Assembly: GCF_014174255.1 (NCBI RefSeq)
Contig: NZ_JABEQJ010000013.1
Coordinates: 1-64,000, forward strand
DNA: 64,000 nt
Direction: 5' to 3'
Source of the DNA: Gluconacetobacter sacchari
GTDB taxonomy: Bacteria; Pseudomonadota; Alphaproteobacteria; Acetobacterales; Acetobacteraceae
Below, piece by piece: positions 25,346 through 34,562 of the stretch. A model generated the notes under the pieces. It was not told the origin of the DNA and did no database searches. It saw only the letters and a program-made list of their open reading frames with translations. The number at the start of each line of letters is the position of its first letter. Position 1 is the first letter of the stretch. The translations under genes and the position numbers were made by a program.

Positions 25346-27454
25346 TCATTTGGCCAGCAGCGCGCGGGCCTGTGCCAGCACGGCGTCGACCGTGAAGCCG
25401 AACTTCTTCATCAGCGCGCCGGCCGGGGCGGAGGCGCCGAAGCCATGCATGGCGATGATCGCGCCCTGCAACCCGACATAGCGGTCCCAGCCGACCGGCG
25501 AGGCCATCTCGACCGCGATACGCGCCGTGACCGACGGCGGCAGCACGCTGTCGCGGTATTCCTTCGGCTGGGCCTCGAACAGGTCCCATGACGGCATGGA
25601 CACCACGCGCGCCTTCACGCCCTCTGCCTTCAGCGTCTCGTAGGCCGAAACCACCAGCCCGACCTCGCTGCCCGTCGCCATCAGGATGATGTCGGGCGCG
25701 CCGTCGCTGTCCGCCAGCACATAGGCACCCTTGGCCAGACCGCTCGCCGGGGCATAGACGGTGCGGTCCAGCGTCGGCAGGTTCTGCCGGCTGAGGATCA
25801 GCACCGACGGGCGGTCGGTCATCGGGATCAGGGTGCGCCAGGCCTCGGCGACCTCGTTGGCGTCGGCGGGGCGGAGCGTGGTCACGCCCGGCGTCGCGCG
25901 GAGCTGCACCAGTTGCTCGATCGGCTGATGGGTCGGGCCGTCCTCGCCCACGCCGATCGAATCATGGGTGAAGATATACACCACCGGCTGGTTCATCAGC
26001 GCCGACAGGCGGATCGGCGGCTTCATGTAATCCGAGAAGATCAGGAAGCCCGAGCAATAGGCCCGAATGCCGGACAGCGAGATGCCGTTGCAGATCGAGC
26101 CCATGGCATGCTCGCGCACGCCGAAATGCAGGTTGCGCCCGCCATAGGTGCCGTTCCATTCCGGCGGCTGGAACGCGCCCGCGCCCTGGAAGGTCAGGTT
26201 GGTCTTGGTCGAGGGCGACAGGTCGGCCGAGCCGCCGATCAGCCATGGCAGGTTCGGCGCGATGGCATTCAGCACCTCGCCCGAACTCTGGCGCGACGCC
26301 ACGCCCTTGGCGCTGGCCTCGTAAGTCGGGATGTCCTTGTCCCAGCCGGCGGGCAGGCGTCCGGTCAGGATCTCGTCCAGTTCCGTCGCCAGTTCGGGAT
26401 ATTCCTTGGCGTAGGTGGCGTACAGCGCCTTCCATTTCGCGCTGGCCGCGGCGCCACGGGCGCCCAGCCCGTTCTGGAACGTGGCCTGCACGCCGTCGGG
26501 GACGTAAAACGTTTTCTCATCAGGCCAGCCGTAAGCCTTCTTGGCCCCGCGGATTTCTTCCTCGCCCAACGGTTCGCCGTGCGCCGAGGCCGTCCCGGCC
26601 TTCTTGGGCGCGCCGAAACCGATGACCGAATGGACGATAATCAGGGTCGGACGGCTGGTCTCGGCCTTGGCGTCGGCCAGGGCCGCCAGGAACGCCCCCT
26701 GGTCGTTGGCGTCGCGGACTTCCAGCACATGCCAGCCATAGCCCTCGAAGCGCTTGCCGACATTCTCGGTGAAGGCGATATCGGTCGAGCCCTCGATCGA
26801 TATCCGGTTGCTGTCATAGATCCAGGTCAGGTTGCCCAGCTTCAGATGGCCGGCGGTCGAGGCGGCCTCGCTGGCCACGCCCTCCATCATGTCGCCGTCA
26901 CCGCAGAAGGTGTAGACATGATAGTCGAACAGGTCGAAGCCCGGCTTGTTGAAGCGCGCGGCCAGCCATTTCTCGGCGATCGCCATGCCGACCGAATTGC
27001 CGCAGCCCTGGCCCAGCGGCCCGGTCGTCGTCTCGACGCCCGCCGTGTGGTGGTATTCCGGATGGCCGGGGGTGCGGGAATCGAGCTGGCGGAACTGCTT
27101 CAGGTCCTCCAGCGTCAGGGCCGGGGCGTCCAGCACCTTGCCGTGCCTCACGTCGCGCACGCCGGCCAGATAGATCAGCGAATAGATCAGCATCGACGCG
27201 TGACCGATCGACAGCACGAAACGGTCCCGATTCGGCCAGAGCGGATCAGCCGGGTCGTAACTCAGCACGTTCTGCCACAGGGCGAAGGCAGGTGCCGCCA
27301 TCGCCATCGGCGTGCCCGGATGCCCGGAATTCGCCTTCTGAACCGCATCCATCGACAGGGTACGAATCGTATCGATACACAGCAGATCCTCGGCAGACGG
27401 CCCTGCCGCCGCACCCTCGAACGCCCGAACGGGCTGGGTGATCATAGAACGCAT
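25346..27454 (-). CDS. tkt: transketolase
   Basis: Transketolase moves two-carbon units between sugar phosphates using thiamine diphosphate. It has 702 residues, slightly longer than usual (about 660-670) because of a roughly 20-residue N-terminal tail. The ThDP motif begins GDGDMMEG and continues to WIYDSN. SIGHASMLIYSLIYL, DGPTHQPIEQLVQLR and the C-terminal MHGFGASAPAGALMKKFG are typical. The ATG at 27454 follows AGAAGGTGG. It is the first gene of the pentose phosphate operon. Confidence 0.97.
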   Translation of the reverse strand: MRSMITQPVRAFEGAAAGPSAEDLLCIDTIRTLSMDAVQKANSGHPGTPMAMAAPAFALWQNVLSYDPADPLWPNRDRFVLSIGHASMLIYSLIYLAGVRDVRHGKVLDAPALTLEDLKQFRQLDSRTPGHPEYHHTAGVETTTGPLGQGCGNSVGMAIAEKWLAARFNKPGFDLFDYHVYTFCGDGDMMEGVASEAASTAGHLKLGNLTWIYDSNRISIEGSTDIAFTENVGKRFEGYGWHVLEVRDANDQGAFLAALADAKAETSRPTLIIVHSVIGFGAPKKAGTASAHGEPLGEEEIRGAKKAYGWPDEKTFYVPDGVQATFQNGLGARGAAASAKWKALYATYAKEYPELATELDEILTGRLPAGWDKDIPTYEASAKGVASRQSSGEVLNAIAPNLPWLIGGSADLSPSTKTNLTFQGAGAFQPPEWNGTYGGRNLHFGVREHAMGSICNGISLSGIRAYCSGFLIFSDYMKPPIRLSALMNQPVVYIFTHDSIGVGEDGPTHQPIEQLVQLRATPGVTTLRPADANEVAEAWRTLIPMTDRPSVLILSRQNLPTLDRTVYAPASGLAKGAYVLADSDGAPDIILMATGSEVGLVVSAYETLKAEGVKARVVSMPSWDLFEAQPKEYRDSVLPPSVTARIAVEMASPVGWDRYVGLQGAIIAMHGFGASAPAGALMKKFGFTVDAVLAQARALLAK

Positions 27455-27854
27455 TAAACCACCTTCTTCCAATGGGGAGTTACCCTGTCTCGCTCATCTG
27501 ACCGGGCTCCGCGCCCGACTCCCGCCGCATGCGGCAGTGCGCATGACGACGGACAAGATTTGTCACAGAAGGGCGGTCATCACCCGTCCACTGGGACCTT
27601 ATTCTTCATTTTTTTGTCATCCGGGTATGGCCCTGGCAGGCAAACCGGATGAAAAACCGGGGCAACCTTGTCACGGTCCCCCCATCCTGAGCAAGTCGTC
27701 CCGCGACGCCGGAATGACCGCCACTATTACAGCGCCCGGTGGCGCCAGGTTTCCAGTCCCGAATTTTCACGAATTCTCGACCGATTTTCCGAAGCGCGCA
27801 TTTTCCTGGCGCGCCAGGACACGCCATAACAAAATCGAGACCAAGGAGACGCCC
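27455..27854. promoter_or_regulatory. divergent control region between tkt and the metallo-hydrolase gene
   Basis: This 400-base stretch holds no gene. It contains an inverted repeat TCATCCGG (27617-27624) / CCGGATGA (27645-27652) with an inner GGCC-rich loop. A perfect 14-base palindrome CCTGGCGCGCCAGG lies at 27805-27818, about 35 bases before the plus-strand start. Either could be an operator. Promoters for the pentose phosphate operon should lie here. Confidence 0.4.
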
Positions 27855-28925
27855 ATGCCGCCATCCCGCCTTCCGATGTCGGATCATTGCGACGGACGCC
27901 GATTCTTCAACCCGGCCGCCATCCTGCCGGCCGCCGCCGGTGCCCGGCAGGGCGGCCTGGGGGAGATCCTGCGCTGGCAGCGCCGCAGGCGGGGCCTGCC
28001 CGCCTGGTCGGTCCCGCCCGTCGCGACACCGACCGGCGACCCGTACGCCCTGCCCGCCCCCGGCACCGTCCATGTCACCTTCATCGGGCACAGCACCTTT
28101 CTGCTGCGCCTGCCCCGGGCCGACGGCACCGCGCTGACGGTGCTGACCGACCCGATCTTCTCCGACCGCTGCTCGCCGGTCCGCTGGGCCGGCCCGCGCC
28201 GCGTGCTGCCGCCGGGGCGCAGCCTCGACGCGCTGCCCCGGGTGGACCTGGTGCTGGTATCGCATTGCCATTACGACCATCTGGACCTGCCCAGCCTGGC
28301 CGCGCTCGCCCGTCGCGACGCGCCCGCCGTCGTCACCGCGCCGGGCAATGCGCGCCATATCCGCAAGGCCGGCCTGCACACCATCGTGGAATGCGACTGG
28401 TGGCAGGGGCATGACATCGGCGCGCTGCGCGTCACCAGCACGCCGGCACGGCACGGATCGGCGCGCACGCCCTTCGACGCCAACCGGGCGTTGTGGTGCG
28501 GGTTCGACATCCGCCCCACGGGCGACGGGCCGGCACCATCGGTCTTCTTTGCCGGCGATAGTGGCCACGGCCGGCACTGGGCGCAGATCCGCGCCCGGCT
28601 GGGCGCGCCGGACATCGCGCTGCTGCCCGTCGGCGCCTATGATCCGCGCTTCCTGATGGAGCCGGTCCATATCACGCCCGAGGAGGCGGTGTCGGCCATG
28701 ATCGACCTGGAGGCCGGGCAAGCCGTGGGCATGCATTACGGTACCTTCCGCCTGACCGACGAACCCTATGACGAACCGCTGCGCCGCCTGGCCGCCGCCC
28801 GCGCCGCCGCCGGGCTGGCGGCGGATCGCTTCGTCGGGCTGGGCCACGGCGAATGCCGCGCCCTGGCCGCCGCGCGCGAGGCCCGCGCGCATCGCGGCCT
28901 CGCGCCCCAGGGCGCCAGCGGCTAG
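27855..28925 (+). CDS. metallo-beta-lactamase-fold hydrolase (NAPE-PLD/UlaG-like)
   Basis: This is a 356-residue zinc hydrolase of the MBL superfamily. The metal motif SHCHYDHLD has His137, His139, Asp141 and His142. Further ligands are expected in ARHGSAR and FFAGDSGHG. FIGHSTFLLRL and VLTDPIFSDRCSPVRW are characteristic of the branch that includes NAPE-hydrolysing phospholipase D and UlaG-like lactonases. AAGGAG at 27843-27848 fixes the start. The substrate is unknown. The ankyrin gene follows after 31 bases, probably in the same transcript. Confidence 0.88.
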   Translation: MPPSRLPMSDHCDGRRFFNPAAILPAAAGARQGGLGEILRWQRRRRGLPAWSVPPVATPTGDPYALPAPGTVHVTFIGHSTFLLRLPRADGTALTVLTDPIFSDRCSPVRWAGPRRVLPPGRSLDALPRVDLVLVSHCHYDHLDLPSLAALARRDAPAVVTAPGNARHIRKAGLHTIVECDWWQGHDIGALRVTSTPARHGSARTPFDANRALWCGFDIRPTGDGPAPSVFFAGDSGHGRHWAQIRARLGAPDIALLPVGAYDPRFLMEPVHITPEEAVSAMIDLEAGQAVGMHYGTFRLTDEPYDEPLRRLAAARAAAGLAADRFVGLGHGECRALAAAREARAHRGLAPQGASG

Positions 28926-28956
28926 AACCGGCACCAGGACCAGCCGCAGCGAGACC

Positions 28957-29508
28957 ATGATGACCCACACCAATTCCGACACCCCGTCCGTCCCGGCGGA
29001 TGAAGACGCCCCCTCCTTCACCCCCGAACAGATCAGCCGCCTGTTCCTCGACGCCGCGCGCGACGGCCAGGCCGACCTGGTGGCCAGCTTTCTCGACGCC
29101 GGGATGGACCCCGATACGCGCAACGAGCGCGGACATTCCGCGCTGATCCTGGCCGCCTATAACAGCCATGCCGACACCGTCGCCGCACTGCTGGCGGGCG
29201 GCGCCAGCGTGGACCTGCGCGACGACAAGGGGGCGACCGCCCTGGCCGGCGTCGCCTTCAAGGGCGACCTGGCGGTGGCGCGGCAGTTGATCGCGGCGGG
29301 GGCGGCTCTCGACGCGCCGAACCATGCGGGCCGCACGCCGCTGATCTTCGCCGTCATGTTCAACCGCGCCGCCATGGCCACCTTCCTGCTGGACAGCGGG
29401 GCCGACCCCGACCTGCGCGACGGCGAGGGCAACAGCGCGCGCCTGCTGGCCGGGCGGCTGGGCCTGACCGAACTCGCCGCGCGGATGCCGGCACCGCCGG
29501 CCGCCTGA
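28957..29508 (+). CDS. ankyrin-repeat protein
   Basis: This 183-residue protein is built of about four ankyrin repeats from residue 25 to 170. Typical units read NERGHSALILAAYNSHADTV, DDKGATALAGVAFKGDLAV, NHAGRTPLIFAVMFNRAAM and DGEGNSARLLAGRLGLTEL. No signal peptide is visible, so a cytoplasmic protein-binding role is likely. The double ATG at 28957/28960 leaves the start uncertain by one residue. It lies between the metallo-hydrolase and hisC on the same strand. Confidence 0.88.
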   Translation: MMTHTNSDTPSVPADEDAPSFTPEQISRLFLDAARDGQADLVASFLDAGMDPDTRNERGHSALILAAYNSHADTVAALLAGGASVDLRDDKGATALAGVAFKGDLAVARQLIAAGAALDAPNHAGRTPLIFAVMFNRAAMATFLLDSGADPDLRDGEGNSARLLAGRLGLTELAARMPAPPAA

Positions 29509-29614
29509 CACGCATGCGGGGCGGGGCATATCCGTCCGGTGCGCCTTGCGGTAGAACGAACGCGGCCCGGCATCAGCCGGGGCGCCTCACAGCCTTGCGT
29601 CAGCGGAACCCGTC

Positions 29615-30685
29615 ATGAGCCGTTTCTGGAGCCCCATCGTCCACAGCCTGACACCCTATGTCCCGGGCGAGCAGCCGAAACTGGCGAACCTGATCAAGCT
29701 CAACACCAATGAATCGCCCTATGGGCCGTCACCGGCCGCGCTGGCGGCGATTCGCGCCGCCGCCGACGAGACGCTGCGCCTGTATCCCGACCCCGGCTCG
29801 GACCGGCTGCGCGCCGCCATCGCCCGGGCGCATGGGATGGAAGCGGACCAGATCTTCATCGGCAACGGATCGGACGAGGTGCTGGCCCACACTTTCCAGG
29901 CCCTGCTGCGGCACGACGCGCCGCTGCTGACGCCCGACATCACCTACAGCTTCTATCCCGTCTATTGCGGCCTGTACGACATCGCCCATGAACGGGTGCC
30001 GCTGGACAGCGCGATGCGCGTCGATGTCGCGGCCTATTGCCGCCCGTGCGGCGGCATCGTGCTGCCCAACCCCAACGCGCCGACGGGCATCGCGCTGGGG
30101 CTTGACGACATCGCAACCCTGCTGCGCGCCCACCCCGACCGGGTGGTGGTGATCGACGAGGCCTATGTCGATTTCGGCGCCGAGACCGCGATCCCGCTGG
30201 TGCGACACCACGCGAACCTGCTGGTGGTGCGCACCCTGTCCAAGTCGCACGGGCTGGCGGGGCTGCGCGTGGGCTATGCGATCGGCCAGCCGGACCTGAT
30301 CGAGGCGCTGAACCGCGTCAAGGACAGCTTCAATTCCTACCCGCTGGACAGGCTGGCCCAGGCGGGCGCGGAAGCCGCGATCGACGATCGGGAATGGCTT
30401 GCGCGATCCACGGGAAAAATCATAGAAACGCGAAGCGGGCTGGTCGCCAGCCTGAAGACTCTGGGGTTCGAGGTCCTGCCCTCGCAGGCGAACTTCGTGT
30501 TCGCCCGCCACCCTGATCGTGATGCCGCCACTCTGGCCGCCGCTCTGCGGGAACGGTCGATCATCGTGCGTCACTTCAGGGAACCCCGGATCGTGGAATG
30601 GCTGCGCATCACGGTCGGCACCGACGAAGAGTGTCGGATCCTGGCCGAGGCGCTGAAAGCCATCCTGAACCGAAACGCGGACTGA
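29615..30685 (+). CDS. hisC: histidinol-phosphate aminotransferase
   Basis: HisC transfers an amino group from glutamate to imidazole acetol phosphate, giving histidinol phosphate. The 356-residue fold-type I PLP enzyme has [27 protein letters not shown], the DEAYVDF block and the PLP-lysine motif [15 protein letters not shown]. It is separate from the his operon at 2.2-6.5 kb. Some close paralogues act on aromatic amino acids, but the sequence blocks fit HisC best. Confidence 0.93.
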   Translation: MSRFWSPIVHSLTPYVPGEQPKLANLIKLNTNESPYGPSPAALAAIRAAADETLRLYPDPGSDRLRAAIARAHGMEADQIFIGNGSDEVLAHTFQALLRHDAPLLTPDITYSFYPVYCGLYDIAHERVPLDSAMRVDVAAYCRPCGGIVLPNPNAPTGIALGLDDIATLLRAHPDRVVVIDEAYVDFGAETAIPLVRHHANLLVVRTLSKSHGLAGLRVGYAIGQPDLIEALNRVKDSFNSYPLDRLAQAGAEAAIDDREWLARSTGKIIETRSGLVASLKTLGFEVLPSQANFVFARHPDRDAATLAAALRERSIIVRHFREPRIVEWLRITVGTDEECRILAEALKAILNRNAD

Positions 30686-30835
30686 CCGCCGATCCTCTAC
30701 CGGACACGGGCCCCCGGGCCTCCGGCGGGGGCGCCCTGCGGCCAGGGGCTCTGGTACCCGCTCATGGCCGTTTGCGCGCCTGGCGCGTTTCTTCACCATC
30801 GTCCGGGCCTGCCCGGTCATTTTCATTATTCTGAC

Positions 30836-31114
30836 ATGGACACCACCATCATGCGCGCATTTCACGGCCAGATGTCCGACAACCAGCCAATCCGGCGCAC
30901 GCACGCGGAAAAGCAGAAGCAATTGCGCGACCTGCGCGAAACGCTCGCGGCCATGAAGTCGCACACCGCCCCGACCCTGCGCGAAAGCGTGCAGAAGCGC
31001 ATCCGCCAGCTCGAAGCCGAACTGGCCGCGGCGCCGGTGCTGAAGGATTCCAGCCCCGGCACCCGCCCCGCGCGCACCGAGGGCCGTGGCCCCCGTCGCC
31101 CGCGCACGCTCTGA
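30836..31114 (+). CDS. small charged helical protein of unknown function
   Basis: A frame of about 92 codons encodes a highly charged protein. A likely coiled coil covers residues about 20-68 (RTHAEKQKQLRDLRETLAAM, then RESVQKRIRQLEAELAAA) and a basic Arg/Pro tail follows. Starts at 30836 or 30851 are possible and neither has a good ribosome-binding site. I do not recognise a family. The heptad-like pattern, unlike that of shadow frames, is the reason for calling it. Confidence 0.5.
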   Translation: MDTTIMRAFHGQMSDNQPIRRTHAEKQKQLRDLRETLAAMKSHTAPTLRESVQKRIRQLEAELAAAPVLKDSSPGTRPARTEGRGPRRPRTL

Positions 31115-31117
31115 CCT

Positions 31118-31170
31118 CGGGCCCGCCCGAATCCGGCAGGGGTCGCGCTGACCCCTGCACCCCATTTCAC
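31118..31170. repeat. GC-rich intergenic repeat, copy B (partial)
   Basis: It contains GGGCCCGCCCGAATCCGG, then CAGGGG and TGCACCCCATTTCACC, matching the first half of copies A and C in the same order. It sits between the small helical protein gene and the 3' end of the antiporter gene. Confidence 0.5.
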
Positions 31171-31187
31171 CGCCCCCTGACGGCCTG

Positions 31188-32870
31188 CTAGCTCACGCGG
31201 GGGAGGCTGCGTGCCCGGTTCCTCAACACCTGTTCCTCGTAATCCATTTCCTGCATCAGGACGGATTCGGTGTCGTCGTTGATATATTGGGCGTCCCGCA
31301 GGTTGCGCAGCTCGATCCGCGAGGTGCGCAGGTTGTTCAGCCGCAGGGCCAGTTCCAGCCTCATGCGACGGATCGACACCAGTTGGGCGGCACTGGCCTC
31401 GCCACTGGTGTTGCGGCGCAACTGATTCATCCGGTTTTCATATTCCTGCATCAGCCGGGCGATGATTTCGATCCGCATTTCGCCGGCCTCGTCGCGTGTC
31501 TTGGCGCGGGTGGTCAGGCTTTGCTGCTCGTCGCGCATGGCGCGCAGCATCGTGCGGACCAGGACCAGCCGCGCCCAACTGACTTCGCGCGCCTGGGGGT
31601 CGACATCGCCGTCGGTCAGACCCTTCGTCAGCCAGGGCAGCGTGAAACTGGCCATCAGCAGCGACACCAGGATCACCCCGACCGCCACCGTCACCAGCAG
31701 GTCGCGCGCGGGAAAGCCCGCCACGCCCTCGGCCGCCTGCGGCAGCGACAGCACGGCCGCCAGCGTGACGGCGCCACGCACCCCCGCGACGGTGGTGACC
31801 AGCAATCCGCGCCAGCCGGGCCAGCGGAACACCCCGTGATCATGCCGGGCCCGCCAGGCCGCGGCACCCAGGATCAGCGCCACCCCGGCCACGCGCAGGA
31901 TGCACATCGCCAGATGGATGGCGACGATCAGCAGCAGCAGCAGCCAGGGCGAGCGGTCGGCGGACCGTACCAGCGCCATGCCGCTGCCCGCCAGCGCCGG
32001 CAGTTGCAGGCCCAGCAGCAGGAAGATGACGGAATTGAAGATGAACCCGACCATGTCCCACATCGTGCGGGCCTGAAGGCGCGTCGTGATCTGGGTTTCC
32101 TGGAGCACGCCGGTCAGCTTGATGGTCATGCCGCCCGCCACCGCCGCCAGGATGCCCGAGCAGCCGACCGCCTCGGCCGACATGTAGGCGGCGAAAGGCA
32201 GCAGCAGCATGAAGGTGATCTGGGTCGGCGGATCGTCATACCCCCGGGCGAGCAGGATCTTGTCCAGCCGCGCCGCCGCCAGGCAGACGCCGATGCCGAT
32301 CGCGATCCCGCCCAGCGACAGCAGGCTGAACGTGGTCAGCGCCCCGCGCAGCGAGAACGCGCCGGTCATGGCCGCGACGGTCGCGAAACGGAAGCAGACC
32401 AGGCCCGAGGCATCGTTCAGCAGGGACTCGCCTTCGAGCATGTGGACGATGGTGCGCGGCACGGAGGCGCCCAGCATGCCGCCCACCGCCACCGCATCGG
32501 TCGGCGACAGGACCGCCGCCAGAGCGAAGCAGACCGGCAGCGGCAGGAGCGGCAGCATCCAGTGAATCGCGTACCCGCACAGGATGGTCGTCGCCAGGAC
32601 CATCGGCCCCGCCAGGGCGAAGATGATCGTGCGCAACTGCCCGAATTCGCGCATCGGCATATGGAACGCGTCGCGAAACAGCAGCGGCGGAATGAACAGC
32701 AGCATGAACATGTCCGGATCCAGCCTGACATGCAGCCCGGCGATCGACCCCAGCACGCCCAGGGCGATCTGCAACAGCGGCAGCGGAACCGACACCGGCA
32801 GCAGACGTACGGCCAGACTGCTGAAGGCCGCGACAAACAACAGGATCAGGCTGAGGATAACGTCATGCAT
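31188..32870 (-). CDS. Na+/H+ antiporter, CPA1 family
   Basis: This 560-residue inner-membrane antiporter has about 12 transmembrane segments over residues 1-425. The ion-binding core is visible as LSPTDAVAVGGMLG and EGESLLNDASGLVCF, with GVRGAVTLAAVLSLP near residue 370. A cytoplasmic tail (about 430-560) is rich in charged helices (MRIEIIARLMQEYENRMNQL) as in NhaP-type exchangers of Gram-negative bacteria. The start at 32870 begins the first membrane segment; the open frame extends further upstream without similarity. It probably supports pH or Na+ homeostasis. Confidence 0.9.
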   Translation of the reverse strand: MHDVILSLILLFVAAFSSLAVRLLPVSVPLPLLQIALGVLGSIAGLHVRLDPDMFMLLFIPPLLFRDAFHMPMREFGQLRTIIFALAGPMVLATTILCGYAIHWMLPLLPLPVCFALAAVLSPTDAVAVGGMLGASVPRTIVHMLEGESLLNDASGLVCFRFATVAAMTGAFSLRGALTTFSLLSLGGIAIGIGVCLAAARLDKILLARGYDDPPTQITFMLLLPFAAYMSAEAVGCSGILAAVAGGMTIKLTGVLQETQITTRLQARTMWDMVGFIFNSVIFLLLGLQLPALAGSGMALVRSADRSPWLLLLLIVAIHLAMCILRVAGVALILGAAAWRARHDHGVFRWPGWRGLLVTTVAGVRGAVTLAAVLSLPQAAEGVAGFPARDLLVTVAVGVILVSLLMASFTLPWLTKGLTDGDVDPQAREVSWARLVLVRTMLRAMRDEQQSLTTRAKTRDEAGEMRIEIIARLMQEYENRMNQLRRNTSGEASAAQLVSIRRMRLELALRLNNLRTSRIELRNLRDAQYINDDTESVLMQEMDYEEQVLRNRARSLPRVS

Positions 32871-33131
32871 CGGCGGTCTTCGACCTGTTCCCCCGCTTTG
32901 GCGCGCGAGGCGGACAGCACCTCCGGTCCAAGATGGGCGCACCATACACATGCCCTCCCGGACTGACCACCGGAGGCTCCATGACACGATGGTGACAGAA
33001 AGGCACCACCAACGACCGACAAGGCGTCTCCCGCCCAGAACACGCGGACGATACAAGCGCCATCGGTACGGCGTCGGCGGTGGCGCCCCCTCCCCCGCGA
33101 TCAGCCCTTCAGACAACGAGGACAGGCGAGC

Positions 33132-34403
33132 ATGTCATCCAGCAATTCCGCCCTTCAGGCGCGGCGCGAGGCGGCAGTGCCGCGCGGCGTCGGCTCGGCC
33201 ACCACCATCCATGCCACCCGGGCGGAAAATGCCGAACTGTGGGATGTCGAAGGCAGGCGCTACATCGATTTTGCCGGCGGCATCGCGGTGCTGAATGTCG
33301 GGCATCGTCACCCGAAGGTGATGGAGGCGGTGCGGCGGCAGCTCGACCTGTTCACCCATACGGCGTTCCAGGTCGCGCCGTACGAATCCTATATCGCGCT
33401 GGCCGAGCGGCTGAACGCGCTGGCGCCCTTTCCCGGCCCGGCCAAGACCATCCTGTTCACCACCGGCGCCGAAGCCACCGAGAACGCGGTGAAGATCGCC
33501 CGCGCCGCCACCGGGCGCAGCGGCGTGGTGGCCTTTACCGGCGGATTCCATGGCCGCACGCTGTTGGCCTCGGCCCTGACGGGCAAGGTGCAGCCCTACA
33601 AGGCACCGTTCGGCACCATGCCCGGCGGCGTCTATCACCTGCCCTTCCCGGCCGGCGATAGTTCGGTCGCCGACAGCCTGCGCGCGCTCGACCTGCTGTT
33701 CGCCGCGGATATCGACCCGACGCAGGTCGCCGCCATCATCATCGAACCCGTGCAGGGCGAAGGCGGCTTCCGCGCCGCCCCCGCCGCATTGCTGCACGCC
33801 CTGCGCGCGGTCTGCGACACGCACGGGATCAAGCTGATCGCCGACGAGGTGCAGACCGGCTTTGCCCGCACCGGCAGGATGTTCGGCATCGAACTGTCCG
33901 GCGTGGCGCCCGACCTGGTGTGCGTCGCCAAGTCGCTGGGCGGCGGCATGCCACTGTCGGGCGTGATCGGCCGGGCCGAGCTGATGGATGCCGTCGGCCC
34001 CGGCGGGCTGGGCGGCACTTATGCCGGCGCGCCGCTGGCGTGCGCCGCCGGGTTGGCGGTGCTGGACGTGATTGCCGAGGAAGGGCTGGTGGAACGCGCC
34101 GACGTGATCGGCGCGCGCATCCGCGACCGGCTGGACGCGCTGCGCGGCAAGCCGGGGCTGGTGCCCTTCAGCGCCGCGCGCGGGCCCGGTGCGATGATCG
34201 GTTTCGACATTCTGGAAGCCGACGGCAAGACCCCGCGCAAGGGTGGCGCCGGCATCATCTGCGCCCGTGCGGCCGAACGTGGGTTGATCCTGCTGTCCTG
34301 CGGTGTGCTGGGCGAGACTGTTCGCATCCTGGTGCCCCTGACCGCACCTGACAGCGTGATCGAGGAGGGGTTGGCGATGATCGAGCAGGCTCTGGCGGCC
34401 TGA
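33132..34403 (+). CDS. class III aminotransferase, 4-aminobutyrate type (GabT-like)
   Basis: This 423-residue PLP-dependent omega-aminotransferase most resembles 4-aminobutyrate/2-oxoglutarate aminotransferase. Key blocks are DFAGGIAVLNVGHRHPKV, FTTGAEATENAVKIARAATG, AFTGGFHGRT, EPVQGEGGF, and IADEVQTGFARTGRMF. The PLP lysine is in CVAKSLGGGMPLSGVIG. The start at 33132 is preceded by GAGGACAGGCGAG. It is monocistronic, with a terminator-like hairpin just after the stop. GABA use is likely but related diamines or ornithine are possible substrates. Confidence 0.88.
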   Translation: MSSSNSALQARREAAVPRGVGSATTIHATRAENAELWDVEGRRYIDFAGGIAVLNVGHRHPKVMEAVRRQLDLFTHTAFQVAPYESYIALAERLNALAPFPGPAKTILFTTGAEATENAVKIARAATGRSGVVAFTGGFHGRTLLASALTGKVQPYKAPFGTMPGGVYHLPFPAGDSSVADSLRALDLLFAADIDPTQVAAIIIEPVQGEGGFRAAPAALLHALRAVCDTHGIKLIADEVQTGFARTGRMFGIELSGVAPDLVCVAKSLGGGMPLSGVIGRAELMDAVGPGGLGGTYAGAPLACAAGLAVLDVIAEEGLVERADVIGARIRDRLDALRGKPGLVPFSAARGPGAMIGFDILEADGKTPRKGGAGIICARAAERGLILLSCGVLGETVRILVPLTAPDSVIEEGLAMIEQALAA

Positions 34404-34410
34404 AATGTGG

Positions 34411-34443
34411 AGAGGCTGTTTTGGAAGGAACGGCCTCTTCTTT
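34411..34443 (+). terminator. rho-independent terminator after the aminotransferase gene
   Basis: AGAGGCTGTT (34411-34420) pairs with AACGGCCTCT (34429-34438) with one G-U wobble and an 8-base loop. TCTTTG follows. It starts eight bases after the stop codon. Confidence 0.65.
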
Positions 34444-34460
34444 GCCGTGAGCGATTTGAA

Positions 34461-34555
34461 TCCAGGGCTCCGCCCTGAACCCGGCAGGGCCTGAGGCCCT
34501 GCACCCCAGTCATTTGGTTTCCACAGTGCGCTGCCCTTTGGTGGCGGGCAGCGGC
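34461..34555. repeat. GC-rich intergenic repeat, copy C
   Basis: The order of words is GGGCTCCGCCCTGAACCCGG, CAGGGC, GCACCCCAG, then GCGCTGCCCTTTGGTGGCGGG. It has both halves of the repeat family. It lies between the aminotransferase terminator and the 3' end of the helicase gene. Confidence 0.6.
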
Positions 34556-34562
34556 CGCCTGG

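Noticed and set aside
21946-25395. An 1149-codon plus-strand open frame opposite tal-pgi
   Set aside because: The minus strand carries a textbook Tal-Pgi; the plus translation is His/Arg/Gln/Asp-rich and matches nothing.
27617-27652. Inverted repeat TCATCCGG/CCGGATGA as a terminator
   Set aside because: Runs of T lie before, not after, the stem on both strands and no gene ends there, so a terminator role does not fit.
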